Assembly: GCA_011009095.1 (NCBI GenBank)
Contig: VTPC01089495.1
Span: forward strand, 1-64,000
DNA from: Ignelater luminosus
Lineage: Eukaryota; Arthropoda; Insecta; Coleoptera; Elateridae
Direction of reading: 5' to 3'
Length of the DNA stretch: 64,000 nt
Below, piece by piece: positions 11,916 to 23,939 of this stretch. Below the pieces are notes generated by a model. The model was not told the origin of the DNA. It made no database searches and was given only the letters and a program-made list of their open reading frames with translations. Position 1 is the first letter of the stretch. Every line of letters begins with the position of its first letter. The translations under genes and the position numbers were made by a program.

Positions 11916-12849
11916 TCAAAATAGAGAAAACAGAAGTTCGTTTAGCGATCAAGTTTTTAGTTTTGGAAGATTTATTGGCGACAGAAATTCATGAAAGATT
12001 TCAAAAAGTGTTGAAGGAATCCGCACCATCATTTTTCATTGTTTCAAAGTGGACTACGGAAGTTAAACGTGATTGTACTAGTGTGGAGGTGATCTCCATA
12101 GTGGAGGCCTAAAAAGTGCTACAACTACAAAAATCGTACAAAATATATATGATGTGGTTCTTGCAGACAGGAGATTAAATGTTGCTACTCAGCTAAGGCT
12201 GTCGGCATTTCAACTGAACGCGTTTACATATTTTAACACAAGATTTGGCGATGAAAAAGCTCTGCGCAAAATAGATGCCGCATTCGTTGACCGTCAATCA
12301 AAAACGCATTCGACTGCAAATATTGCAGAGTTGTTTGGACCGTTTCAACAAGGATAGGAAGGATTTCTAACGGCGATTTGTAACTATGGATGGAATTTTG
12401 ATCCATCACCACATACCGGAGACAAAACAGCAGTCAAGACAATAGACAAAAGCTGGTTGTTCAGCTCCGAAGAAGGCTAAGTCGGTTTCATCAGCTGGTA
12501 AGGTTATGGTGTCGGTATTCTGGGACAAGCCTTCTAGACAAATTAGATAAAAATATTAAAGAAAAAGACCCAAAGCAAGTGCTTTATCATCAGGACAATG
12601 CAACGCCTCACAAAAGTGTAATTGCAATGTCTAAATTGGGCGAATTGAGGATTTAGTACCTTCAGAGTTTTTCCAAATTTAGAAAAATCTGTGATTGGAA
12701 AGCATTTCAAGACAAACGAAGAGATCATTGCAGCAGTGAACATCTATTTTGAGGAGCTTTCGAAAGTTCCTTACAAGAAAGGGGTAGAACTACTGGAAAA
12801 ACGTTGGACCAACTATATTACTGTTTTAGGAGATTATGCTGAAAAATAA
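11916..12849 (+). pseudogene. Mariner transposase relic (irritans-like), broken
   Basis: The relic once encoded a cut-and-paste transposase that binds terminal inverted repeats and inserts at TA. The N-terminal helix-turn-helix region is readable at about 11916-12050, with the hallmark EIHERFQKVLKESAPSF. A second DNA-binding part follows at about 12154-12360 (LADRRLNVATQL). The first catalytic Asp is in TMDGILIHH near 12385; the family usually has Glu or Thr where this copy has Gly. The second Asp is in YHQDNATPHKS near 12590. The segment that should carry the third Asp (SPDLAPSDY type) is deleted near 12655. The C terminus GVELLEKRWTNYITVLGDYAEK is well preserved and ends at a natural stop. 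Several frameshifts and stops separate these parts. The length is close to the usual ~345 codons minus the deletion. I found no clear terminal repeats. The family assignment is firm; the irritans placement is from memory of the sequence type. Confidence 0.85.
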
Positions 12850-15800
12850 AATGATTTTTACGATTACAAATGTTCCTTTCAGTTTCATTCCATTTTTCAC
12901 ATTATCCTCGTATAGCTTCACAGACTTGCCAACAACAAACTTTTTAGCAAGCAGAAGTAGAAAAAACCAGAATAGCAAAATATAAACTAGCCAAGCTATT
13001 TTCTTCAGAAACTACAATTGTAAAATTGTAAAGTTGTAATTTTCATTTCAACGATTCATAGAACAAAGATGCCTACTTCAAATTGATGATCGTTCAGTTT
13101 TGGTTAGGAGGTTCAAATGTGCTAGCCAAGATGGAAACAATAGTCGAATATTGCTGTCCTTACGTAGATTGTTGTCTCATGAAAAATGTTTTAGCTGCAG
13201 CTTAAGTGCGGAAAGTCATGCAACTTTCTAATTGCATGTAGCACGTGATTCTTTTGTTGTAACTATAAATGTAACCATTGTTAATTTCTGTTTCTAAAAG
13301 TTCTTTGCTTGTCTTTAGTTTAAGAATTAGAATGGTGGTGATCAGGGCGAAAGCAGTCATTACTCATTACAATGTGATGGTAAGGGTAATTTAGGTGACT
13401 ATACTGAATGGTCCCAAACAGTGATAAGCAATGAGTTTGATTGGGTCTCGGTTAAATGTGTATTATACGGTATTACATTGATTCTTGGTGTTATGGTTGC
13501 CCATCTCTGATCTGAAAGCTGTAATGGTGGAGTAGTTGACTAACGTTGGAGATATGGTTCTGAAAGTATTGCCTAAAGTGAATTTGATTTGGGTGATGAT
13601 GAACCATGGTAAAAGTGGCCGATAATATGGTGCTGATTTTGATGATAAGTTTGAAGAATTTGTTGCTAGTTGGTGACAACGATTGTTGAACATTGACAGG
13701 TTGGTGTTGTTAGTACGAGGAGATGAGGGTGGTAAAAGAAATAGATGGTATTGGCTGAAACAGACTCAGAAAAGTTTGAAAAGAGTATGACCTGAATTGA
13801 TTTCCCCAATAGTCAATATGAAGCTGAACCAGCCTCTGTTCGTCACGTATAATTCTAAAGTGGTAGTAACTCAGATGAACCTGACGATCCCGACAGAGAA
13901 TACTCAGAAGCTGAGTGGAGCAGAGTAGTGTTTCAGAGTAAATGTTCAGTCTAAATTATCAAGGTGTAAAATAACCACAGGAAACTATTAAACTTTAGCT
14001 CAGATTTTCGTATAATTTACTCATCCGATAGCAGCACTGATTAAGAAAATTTGTATCTTGAGAGTTTTTATCAAGGTAAGAAAAACCAGATGAAGAAACA
14101 TAAACTAACGAAAAAGAGCATTGCTGCAAAGAGATCTAGTTGCTACTAAGAGAAGAAGGGCTTGATTTACAATCCATCAGATTCCTAGGTGTTGGATTAG
14201 AAGGTTTTATCAATTTTGCTATTCTACTGTTTCGATCGGTCGATCATGTCAAACATATTTTCTTTTTTCTTATAAGTCATAACATAACAACATAACTACT
14301 TTCTTGTCTATGATAAGTGTAGGATTCTACCATACTATGGTAATTCTGGAATAATAATCTTAAACCCGATTTTTCTTGAACGCCAAGGATTAACACTTAA
14401 CGTAGGACAGATTATCACGAAAACCATTTCATTCGTAAGACTTCTGGATTTTGTTTATTCAGGTTTTCATACATTGACACTTTAACTTTCTTCGTGGTTT
14501 CTATCACGTACTTTGCTTTTTATAGTATTTGCAGTTCGAATTAAATAGAGATAGCCTTAATCTTCTACTGTTTATTGTTACCACATCAGTAGTGGTTTGG
14601 GCATTGTTTTACCTTTGTTTTACAGATCATTTGTGCTAAACGCTTTTCTTTTCAGATATAAGCTTAGATCTAAATTTTCTGTCTTGTTTGAGCTCGTTAA
14701 TTTACTTTGGGCTTTACTAGTTAAGATAGACTGTAGATACTTTGCCATCTTCAACTTACTTTAGAGGATAATGAAGTTCTATTGGTTCCAACCAAGCACT
14801 GCCAAAATTGTAATGAAGCACTTACCTTCAGGAAAAAAAACATTTTTTGTCAAGCTCCTGCCAAAAGTATTGATTGATCTCTTTCATCATATCAGACGTA
14901 GAGAGTACAGGTTTAGTACTCTTTCAAACCTATATCTTCTAAGTCTCTCTCGTGCTTAGATGGTAACAGTGATAAAGAAGAAATACTGTGACGCCTTTTT
15001 CTTACATGAGGAGCGAATAATCCTATATAACGGACAGTTTAGTTGAGATACCGATACTGTATAGTTTCTACATCAAATTTGTAGTTTCTGCATTTTGGGA
15101 TTAGACATTCTGATTTAACTTAATTTATATTATGATCTCCCGAGCAACTGCAATATTAATGTACAAGAAGCTTCATAAGTATTTTATAAAAATACATTAA
15201 ATTCCTTTTGAAATAGAGACTAGTGATTGTCAATTACTTTCTAGTTTTTGATTAATTACGCCTCTATCATTATAAGTAGTACTTATGGTAATTTGTTTTG
15301 CAAAGATAATAGTAGGTAACAATCCCTTCTCTGTCCTTGTTTACGATATTATACATTACGTAGTATTTAAGACAACTTCACTCTTTATAAACAGGACCTT
15401 AAAAATAATAAACCTTTCAACAAGGAAAAATGTTATTAAAGTCATTATTTTTCTAAATCCTTGGATTTTATCTCAAATTAGGCCATTAGAATTATAAAAG
15501 TCCTACATTCAAATTTTACACTTTCTAATATCAAAACTAAATATCAATATAACAATAAATTAGTATTTCAGACATTTCTTATCACTTTTTCTAAGAGTAA
15601 CTGTAAACATTTCGTAGACTCATACAAAAATGTATCCATTCACTCACATTTTATGTTTTAAAGATGTAAATTTATTAGCTGCAGGTGATTTAACTAAAGA
15701 ATTTTAATCGATTACACAAAATTTATTGCTCTAATCAATAATTCAACCAATAAATATCTAAATGAAGGAAAAAAGCGAATATCTAAAGTTTGTCGCTAAA

Positions 15801-16040
15801 TGAAAAAAGATATTCATGAGTAAAGTACTATAAGCATACCGTTGTAAAGTCAAGTTTTGATTTATTTCTCGCTTTAAGATTTCCCAAGTGCGACAATTCC
15901 TGCAGTCATGGAGAGCGCAAGGGAAGGGTTGAAATTTTATTAAAACAACTTGTTAATTCAAGAGCGTCGAGTGTTTGGAACTTTGCAAGAGACATATTGC
16001 TATAGTGCGAAGTAAAACTTATACAACTTTACGTTCACTT
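12850..16040. other. AT-rich non-coding stretch with one acidic frame
   Basis: No gene can be assigned. From about 13330 to 13740 the plus strand is G- and T-rich, with overlapping minus frames at 13463-13693 that share no domain. Near 13855-13925 the plus strand reads an acidic peptide (SDEPDDPDREYSEAEW), which could be a decayed coding remnant but matches no family I can name. Confidence 0.4.
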
Positions 16041-16049
16041 GTTGAAAAT

Positions 16050-16165
16050 CAAGCAGACAGCGGGCGCCAGAGCGAGACGCGAACTTCGCCGGAGGTTTGG
16101 GTTGAACTTTAAGCAAACTACCCCTCTCGCAATAAGTTACTCTAATTAATATACATCAACGCATA
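16050..16165. other. GC-richer island followed by TAATTA-type sites
   Basis: About 60 bases of GC-rich sequence (CGGGCGCCAGAGCGAGACGC and on) are followed directly by clustered homeodomain-like cores (TAATTAATAT and TTAATTAAAT). A second, smaller GC-richer patch with GCGGCGACAG lies at 16512. No open frame spans it. It may be a regulatory element or a transcribed non-coding exon; the evidence is composition only. Confidence 0.25.
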
Positions 16166-16169
16166 AACG

Positions 16170-19020
16170 CATTAATTAAATAGAAGCTAATAATGATCGA
16201 ACCAAGTGTTGCAACGCAATAACTTCCAGATATTATAATTACATTCAATTACAAAAGGGGCCGCAGATTTTGACTTGTAAATTAAGTTCTAGAACTTGTA
16301 CGGAATACATAACTTTAATAAAGGGAAAAAGCGATAATAATATTCCATGTTTTGTCACCCCCTCAACGGAGTTTCGATGAAAACTTGAAATACTTTACTA
16401 AACAAATAAGTTGACATTGTGCACCTTTTTAGGAAGAAGATTCCTGCAGGTGATCGTACTTTAAAATTAATTACATGGCAAATGTTTAAGAAAACGGAAG
16501 TGACAAGTAACGCGGCGACAGTTCTAACGCGCTGTAACCGGAAGCAGCGCTGTTGACCAACAAAACATTGCCACGGAATGAAGATTTGCCACTATGATAA
16601 TGAAACGTCGCATTATACAGTAGCAATTTACGAATATTTATAAGTATTATAATTGAGTTAAATAACCTCACTTTTTATCTCAAGTTGGTTGTAAGTAGAA
16701 GATTTGTTAATGTTAAGGTTTTACGAAGATTGATTATGTATAGAACGGAATCTCTTCTTCCGTCATCTTTCGAACAAAATATTTCTTGATTCCATGCAAA
16801 AATACAGTGACATACTTAAACATTTGTTTCGATATAGCAATCAGTGAGACACTTCTCGTACAACAGATTAGAGCAAAACTTGTTTTAGGTAGAAAGTATG
16901 ATTTATCCACTATGGAAGAAGATCTAGCAGCAAGAACTGAAACTTACAACAAATTTGCAATGATGACGTCAAGCTGCTTTTCATGTGTAAATCAATGCTG
17001 AAGCTGAAGTGATGCTTTTGTTCGCCATAGCAAGTTTTTTTTATATTATTTGTAGATGTCTTTAAGTGAGTAGAGGGTAAGCAAAGACCTCTACTTCACA
17101 ATCATCTTTTCAACTAGTTCTTTACAACTGTTTCACAATGAATTGCTTTTAACAAATAGAAGCAGCCTCTACAAAGCACGGTAAGCTTCTTTCTCAAAAT
17201 TTAACTTTAAAAATGGAGCAACACAACATACTAATTAGAACAATAAGAATTAAAGATGAACCATATTTCATTCAGAGTTTTCCTTATTGTGGTATTGCCA
17301 GTACTCAAAGTAAAATTACCAACATTTGAAGGACACTATAAAGATTGTCTGGTATTGAAAAAATGACCTACTTTATTACTAACATAAGGCTTGTTGAAGA
17401 TGATTCATCAGCATCAAGAGGTAATCAAGAGACTCATTCTTTGACAATTTGTAGCTTACTAAGTTGACATCAAGCAAAAAGATTAAGTTTACAAATCGAA
17501 ATAACACAACATTTTGACACAATAAAGCAAGTATTTCCCAAGCTCTGCCAAGAGTGATGCTTAGCACATATCAAAAGTATATAAATACAACATCAGATAG
17601 GATGTGCTATTTCCTGGTAATCAACCAATGCATTGCTAAGAAGTGAAAGAGACATTGCGATACTACGTAGATACTTACACAAATGTCTACTTCCGATTTT
17701 CGAGTAGAAGCTCCCGGGCGGGACTTATTTTGAGATACCTAATGTCTTTCGAATCCTTATCGGTCAGGTCGAGTTGTTTAGGAAACTCTGACTTTGAGGC
17801 CTGGTATGCTAGGACTTTTCGGTTCCTATCAAATTTTTCAAACAGTTTGAGTGCTTGGGATCAATTAGCCAGTTACAATTTCTAGGCCTGTATTGGACTC
17901 TTCAGGTTAATCAATTTTCGTCTTTATCGAACTTGTAACGCCAACAGACTTCTCAAATTGCTAACGAACTTGGTCGGGTGTTTTTTTTTAGATTAATTTA
18001 CACTATTAAAGCAGGCAACTTTTTTTGGTTGATTAGATTCTTTGAACCAATGTACATCTAGTTGACTTTAAGTTTGAGAAACAATAGATTTGCACAGAAC
18101 TGATTTTTATATTATATTGCACTTTTTGTACCGAGCGTGCTGGAGTGTATTAACTTTTAACGATAATGGGGCTTTTTGGGCAATTTGGTCGAGAATTTTA
18201 AGAAAGTCGAGCTCTTTGAGCTATGCTATGCTATAATCAGTTTAATCGTTGATTCTAATAATCTTAAAACATTGATGCATATTAAAGTCGACGATGAATA
18301 GATTCTGCGGGTAACAGACTTACCAAAACTGGTTTTTAAGTTAAGCTTCAGGATTCTTAAAACAGTTGCCCTTTTTGGACCTATTAAGGTTTTTCTGGAC
18401 GATTTGGATGTTTTGAGCTGGTGCAGCTCTTTCGACTGCTGTCTAAAATCAGACTACAATTAGACTTTTGGAAGTTACCTAAAGTTTATTTTAGTCTAGT
18501 TGGGTTACTTTGCTTTGATATCCAAGCAAATTCTAGTTTCTGCAAAATCTTCCAAAGTTTCGGAATCGTGGTAGACAATTAAACTAAATATCTAGTTACA
18601 GAATTTTTAACTAAACCTTTAAAGATTTAAAATTATGAAACCTAATAATTTTTACACATAAGCCTGGCCACCTCTAGTTATACTCTAGAACAGCGTGGAT
18701 AAATATAATTAATCAAAATCAGTAGCTTATTTGCAGTTTTGCGATTACTTTTCGAGAGTTTCCTACTTTTTGGAATGTTTCAAGTTTAAAGGTCGTATTG
18801 TAGTGTTTTTCATTAGAATCTTTCAAATAAAATCACGAGAACTGAAACTCATCACATTTATGAAAATTAAAGAGACAAGGAAAGTCAAAATAGAATGAAC
18901 GATAATCACAAGCTGTATCTCATAATGAAAAAGAGATATAAGGCAACCTCACTACAATCTGTGTTGAGACAAACTAAATAACTTGAATAAAAGTGACAAA
19001 GAACCTGAAGTTAAGATTTT
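16170..19020. other. Non-coding stretch with degenerate short-period sequence
   Basis: No gene is supportable. Between about 17690 and 18480 the plus strand is rich in loosely repeated words of the type GGACTTTTTGG and GGTCGAG, perhaps an eroded tandem repeat. The 80-codon plus frame at 17643-17885 lies in this part and has no domain. Confidence 0.4.
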
Positions 19021-19021
19021 A

Positions 19022-19510
19022 TTAAATGGACGCAATCCACGTGAAATAAATGGATCCAATGGTTGTGAGACTGTGGGGCGTTCTCTGGCCCAAATTCTCT
19101 TTGAATAAAGCCACATAGTCTAGGTCATCTGCTTTCATTCCTCGTTTGCATATAGGGTCAATCGGTTGAAGACTAAACCAATTTAGGTATGGCCTGACGG
19201 GCTCATATACCTTCACATATGATCGTTTCGTTCTTGTGGAGTACAAAGGCAGTTTTTGTTAGTTCCTTAGTTCCAACCCCAACTGATCTTCTCTTATTGT
19301 CTCTATAATCTCTTGACAGCAACAGATCCTTTTTCTTCCTTTACTCTTTAGAGCCCAGTGTATTTGATTTCCGAATTTGTCTTCTAACCATAAAGGACTG
19401 ATACCTGTCACCAACTGTAGTATCTACGTTGCGTTTGTTCTACAAGCTTTCGAAATAGCTAAAAGAAACTTGCGTTGCGCGATCTGTAAGCGTCTTGTCA
19501 CTTTAGAACC
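19022..19510 (-). pseudogene. Non-LTR retrotransposon (LINE) polymerase fragment, C-terminal side
   Basis: On the minus strand one frame carries the region that follows the reverse transcriptase fingers and palm in Jockey-, I- and R1-like non-LTR retrotransposons. It reads RLQIAQRKFLLAISKACRTN, then ILQLVTGISPLWLE at about 19510-19390. The usual form is QRxxLLxIxxAYRTxxTxALQVLxGxxPLxLE. A TAG stands where Asp or Glu of the T-[DE]-A-L part is normal. The same frame continues with a second stop at about 19260 and then runs to 19022. The catalytic YADD region and the endonuclease are not seen upstream, so this is a fragment. No poly(A) tail or target duplication is evident. The thumb-region match is good; the clade is not resolved. 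Confidence 0.6.
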
Positions 19511-19566
19511 TTTTCAATATTTTCAATATTGAGCTTTTTGGGTTTTTTGGGTTTTTTTTGGTTGCC

Positions 19567-19809
19567 TTATACGTTATCTTTAGCACCACAATGCTCTATT
19601 AATAATAATCTTTGACAATCACCAACCCTAACTACTTCTCTCTGTGGAACTTCATGCCTTTGTACTTCGATTATAGGACTAGAAAACTTCCAAACTATTA
19701 ACGTCGAGGTTTTGTTCATGCATAAAGCTCCGTTCGACATAAAATTTTCTTTAAATACCCTCAAATGTAATCTCTTAGTACTGACTAAACTAAATAATTG
19801 CTTGTACAT
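19567..19809 (-). other. Unassigned 80-codon open frame upstream of the LINE fragment
   Basis: This minus-strand frame reads more like a real protein than most in the window. It is balanced in composition, with a stretch PIIEVQRHEVPQREVVRVGD rich in charged and hydrophobic alternation, and it lies on the same strand just upstream of the LINE fragment. It does not match the reverse transcriptase motifs expected at that place. It could be a remnant of another mobile element. No function is proposed. Confidence 0.3.
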
Positions 19810-20920
19810 GGAACAATTAAATTTTGCGTACTGACTTTTTTCGAATGCTGCGCCTTTCTAGAAAGTTTGACTATACCTCTTCCATAATCGTGCTGTTAAT
19901 AGTCATAAGCATAAGTGTCTAATGGGTACTCACAGTTTAAAGTGGACTTCGAATAACAAGGAATTTCTAAAAGATACTTCTATTTATGTATTAAGGTTTT
20001 TTGATTAAGGCACATCTAGATTATTTGCCATTGTCTTTAGAAGGACAACGACTATAGTCTATAGAAATGTTTCAGAATCAAACTTAGGTCAGCAGTTTCC
20101 ACACAGTAGAACAACTGAACCTTACTCATCATGTTACACATGAAATTTCAAGTGTTGTGTTTGACAGGCCATTGCTAACATTTTTGTTTCTATATTCTTT
20201 GATCAGTTTGGTTAAGTTATTTTAAAGGAGAACGTCTTTTATCTGTCAAGAGCAGCTCTTCCTACAGTCAGTGATATTATTGGTTAGTGGTCATGAAGAT
20301 TTGTTAATGTCAAATAATATATTGGCCATTGCAATTTGTCACTGTGATAACCGGCTATTTAACGGAAAAACATGTGTTTTGATCGTCTATCTCTATATTT
20401 TGAGATGTTATGGAATCCAAGCTACTATTTCTGCGACGATTATGTTGTAATTTCCATTTCCGTATTTTAAGAGCTTGTATTTGTCCAAAGGACATTTTTG
20501 ATGATTTTTGATTGGACGCATCTTCTGGATGATTTAAATGAATTTGATTTACTAAAAAACATCTGCAAATTCTAAGAATTTTTTATAGAGATTTCGTACT
20601 TTAATTTATTGTACTTAATAGTAGACATAAGTAATTTATTACTGCTAAATTATGTAAGCAATTGTTAAAATACACGCACCTAAAATACCACAACCCCGTG
20701 ACTATACATTAAAAATTTTTTAGAAAAGTTGCCCTCATATTTTATTGGGTTATTTATAGCATTACATGTTAAAATTAGGAGACGTCCTGAAATCTGAATG
20801 CTTTTTACAAATTTAATAATTTAAAACACTAACAAGGATCTTCAGTCTGTTTACATACATATTGATATCTATCGCGCATCTACACCTATAATTTTCCCAA
20901 AGCATGCATATTTATGAAGT
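19810..20920. other. AT-rich non-coding stretch
   Basis: I see no gene, repeat or element signature. Confidence 0.5.
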
Positions 20921-20924
20921 TAAA

Positions 20925-21035
20925 GCCGCCCCTGCCGAGAGCGGCACACTGCGAACGGAGACATCCGCTACTTCCATAGCTCACTGTCTTTGTAGCTCAT
21001 AATTCTGTCACCACACGAACTCTTGCTTGTTTATA
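20925..21035. other. GC-richer non-coding island
   Basis: About 100 bases with GCCGCCCCTGCCGAGAGCGG, including a short self-complementary part (GCCGC with GCGGC), stand out from AT-rich flanks. No open frame spans it. It could be a regulatory element or an untranslated exon. Confidence 0.25.
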
Positions 21036-21633
21036 CGAATGTTTCAATCCACTGCAATGCGAGCTTTTTTGTTCTACAACAAAAAGTACCCCAAGAATTT
21101 TAGATATTTATACTCCCCCGGAAAAGAAACATTGTTGGAGCATATGTTTCTCGTGATCGCCTAGAATGATTGCGCTCCTAGAGTAAATTAAGTTAATTTA
21201 GTATTTCTCTTTTTTCGTTAAACGTTTTATCTGAAAAATTCAGAGAGAAAGACTTAAGTTATAAGAAGGGCAATGAAGTGCCAACAATTTATGATATATT
21301 TTGAAGGTAATTATTTTATTAGTCTACTAAACGTCGCTGTTCCTAAACCATATTTTTAACATATTTACGTATACAACTTGACAAAACATAAATAGTCGAA
21401 ATATATGAGAGCGGTCCCTTTTTATATCTGGGTGTTGTGACAAATATACGAAACATATTTGCGTACACTGTTCAACAGAAACTTCTTAACAGTTTAAGAC
21501 AAAATATTTAATGTTCCTATTATAAAGCATTAAGAACGAAACTAAATTTTGTGCTGACAGTGTAGACAGATGTTCGTATGGCATTCACTGAGACAAGAAA
21601 TATTAAGAAATCCAAAGCTACACTAATTTAGTG

Positions 21634-21782
21634 GATCATCGTGCCACGGCAGGTGGCACCGGAGTCAGAATGTATTTAGGAATGCATGCTGGATGGTCGC
21701 AGTCGCCGTGGCTTGGCATGGGGTCGCTCTGGCGTGGGGTTGCTGAATTATGACCACGTCGGCCACTGAAAATGCTCGAAAG
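21634..21782 (+). other. Candidate spliced 5' exon (GC-rich island with splice-like edges)
   Basis: This ~150-base segment is among the most GC-rich in the window. Its left edge follows CTAATTTAG, an acceptor-like sequence, and its right edge is GAAAG followed by GTATGA, a good donor. Near the end an ATG at 21750 opens MTTSATENARK directly into the donor, so the segment could be an untranslated exon ending in the first codons of a host protein. A second frame is open for about 38 codons before it stops at about 21751. Nothing downstream in the window was recognised as the matching second exon. This is a suggestion from composition and splice-like sites only. Confidence 0.25.
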
Positions 21783-21789
21783 GTATGAT

Positions 21790-23935
21790 TTTAAAATTAA
21801 TATTTTGTTTTCTTTTTCTCTTACGTAATTCTAAATGAGGAGTCAATGTAGTAATATTACAAGACCAAGCCCAATCCATTCCCACTCACGCTGAAAAAAC
21901 TGTACATCTTAAGTTTGCAAAAGGAATTTTAGTTAAGGAAATAAAAACTCTAGGAGACCACAATTTATTTAATTTGCTTACGCATTTGTTATGGTAGGAA
22001 TTTTTTAAATTGTACTGCTAAATTCTGTATAATAAATAATCCTATTGTAGGACATTCTGAACGAAAATTTTCAGTATTTAAAGGTCTCATACACATATTG
22101 CATTGGTAATTTTTTGTGCAATACTTGACAGATGATTTAGTACAAAACAAATTGAACAATATGAAAATGCGTAGGTTTTATTAATTTAGCTAACCCAAAC
22201 GAAAAACAATTTTGAGCAAGTTTTCATTTTGTCTCTTGATCTTAAAGCGAAACACAGGTGGCAGCATAAGGACAGTAACTAATGTAAAGCTTCCTTCAAC
22301 ATTCAAGCTGGAAATGTATCAAAAATCAGCCAAATTCGAAGCAAAGTTTTTAGGACAGTAAAAGAGATAACAAGCTTGCAGTCGCCTGGCAGCATATAAC
22401 GACTTTAAGACTACTTAACATAGTACATCTCGCCAAAATTTCTGCTAAATTGCATCTCATTTTTCTCAACCCATAGAAAGCACGCATAGGAGTACTGCGC
22501 TATCTTTTTTGAAAAGTTATCAAACCAACCATCAACAGTTTTAATAGGGACCTTGTTTTGCTTACCGCAAAGTGCCATCTCTTTATTGCCTTAGATAATC
22601 TACTGAAGAGAATCCATACATCAGTACATAGACATTTTTACCGTTCGTGTTTTGGCCCGATTGGTCTACCAAGCAATATCAAACGGTTTTTCAACAATCT
22701 ATGATACTTATTCCTATCGCATAGATAATATCATGTAGCAGTGCCTCAGGATCTTTCCCAAACATCTAATAGTATCGCTAGCTCCACCGCGTTTTGATTT
22801 TCATACTGACTGAATTACAAAATCGAAATATGGTTTGGTCTATAGTTCACCTACCCAGTAAAATTTCATTCTTCAAAACCCTAAAAGCTGTTGCCTACTG
22901 ACACAAGAATATTTTGGCAAAAGTCTTTAATGGTTGTATTCTAACATCCTGAACACATCATTTTCGTTAACTTTCTAGTTGACATGGTCATTCGACTTTA
23001 ATTCGCTGACAACTTTCTACGAAAATTAACTCTGATATAAGTAGTGAAGAAGAACTACACGTAAACAAAGGTATTTTCTCATCCATTTAGGCATCAACCC
23101 TGCTTTATGGCCATCGAAACACCATTTTGTTGACATAGTCTTCTATCGATCATATTTCAAACATGTTGAAGGACAAATCAGGAACTCTGTGATACGACAT
23201 CAATATTATCGTTATATGAAGATGTTGGAAGGTAACAGCTACCAGGTGAGCTTAAACATGATCTGAGTGGAAAATGACATTATTCATCCGGCAAATATTA
23301 AGAATGACAACTAGCTCAGATCCTCCAACTTAGTCCTATTACAAGAATTAATGTCACTGATTAAAGTTGTTTCACGTTCAAAGCTCGTCTACTATTCATC
23401 GGTAACAGTAGTGAATCTAGAACAATATCAAAATTTTTAAATTATTCCGTTGCTCAAGCTCAGCCCACTGTGTATCCTTGTTACGACTATAAGTTGAGTA
23501 AATAATTTTAAAGAGTAACACAAATTGGCGAATTCTCCAATAAATTGTCTTCTTTGTTTCTCTATAGTTGATTTCTCCCAAAAACATTTCTCATTGATTT
23601 GGAGCTTGAGATGAGATCTCTTAAGATGAGGAGTCAAAGACTATTTCTTCTTCTAGTTCCATTGCTGTCTATTGTATGATGTTATCTGCGATCAAACATA
23701 CGCTTTCTAGTAACTACGAGGCAGTAGTTTTTATTTTCCTTCTACCAATTCAAGGGATCTCAGTTAGCAATAAGAAGTGAAGCTGTGATTGATATCGTCT
23801 AGCATTACAATATTATATTTCCCATGCGACTTTTACTTTTCAGTCATTGATTTGTATTGTACAAAAAAGGGTACCATGTTTAGACAGCGTTAATGGAATT
23901 TTTTCAATAGACGCTTTGTTACCATCGAAGAATGC
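21790..23935. other. Non-coding stretch, partly of mixed composition
   Basis: No supportable gene. From about 22240 to 23700 the base composition is less AT-biased than the rest, which may mean an eroded mobile element, but no frame carries a recognisable domain. The 66-codon minus frame at 23437-23637 is not assignable. Confidence 0.4.
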
Positions 23936-23939
23936 CATT

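Noticed and set aside
13855-13925. Acidic peptide SDEPDDPDREYSEAEW as a possible transposase start
   Set aside because: Acidic stretches like this occur near the start of some transposases, but no further motif of any family follows within the next kilobase.
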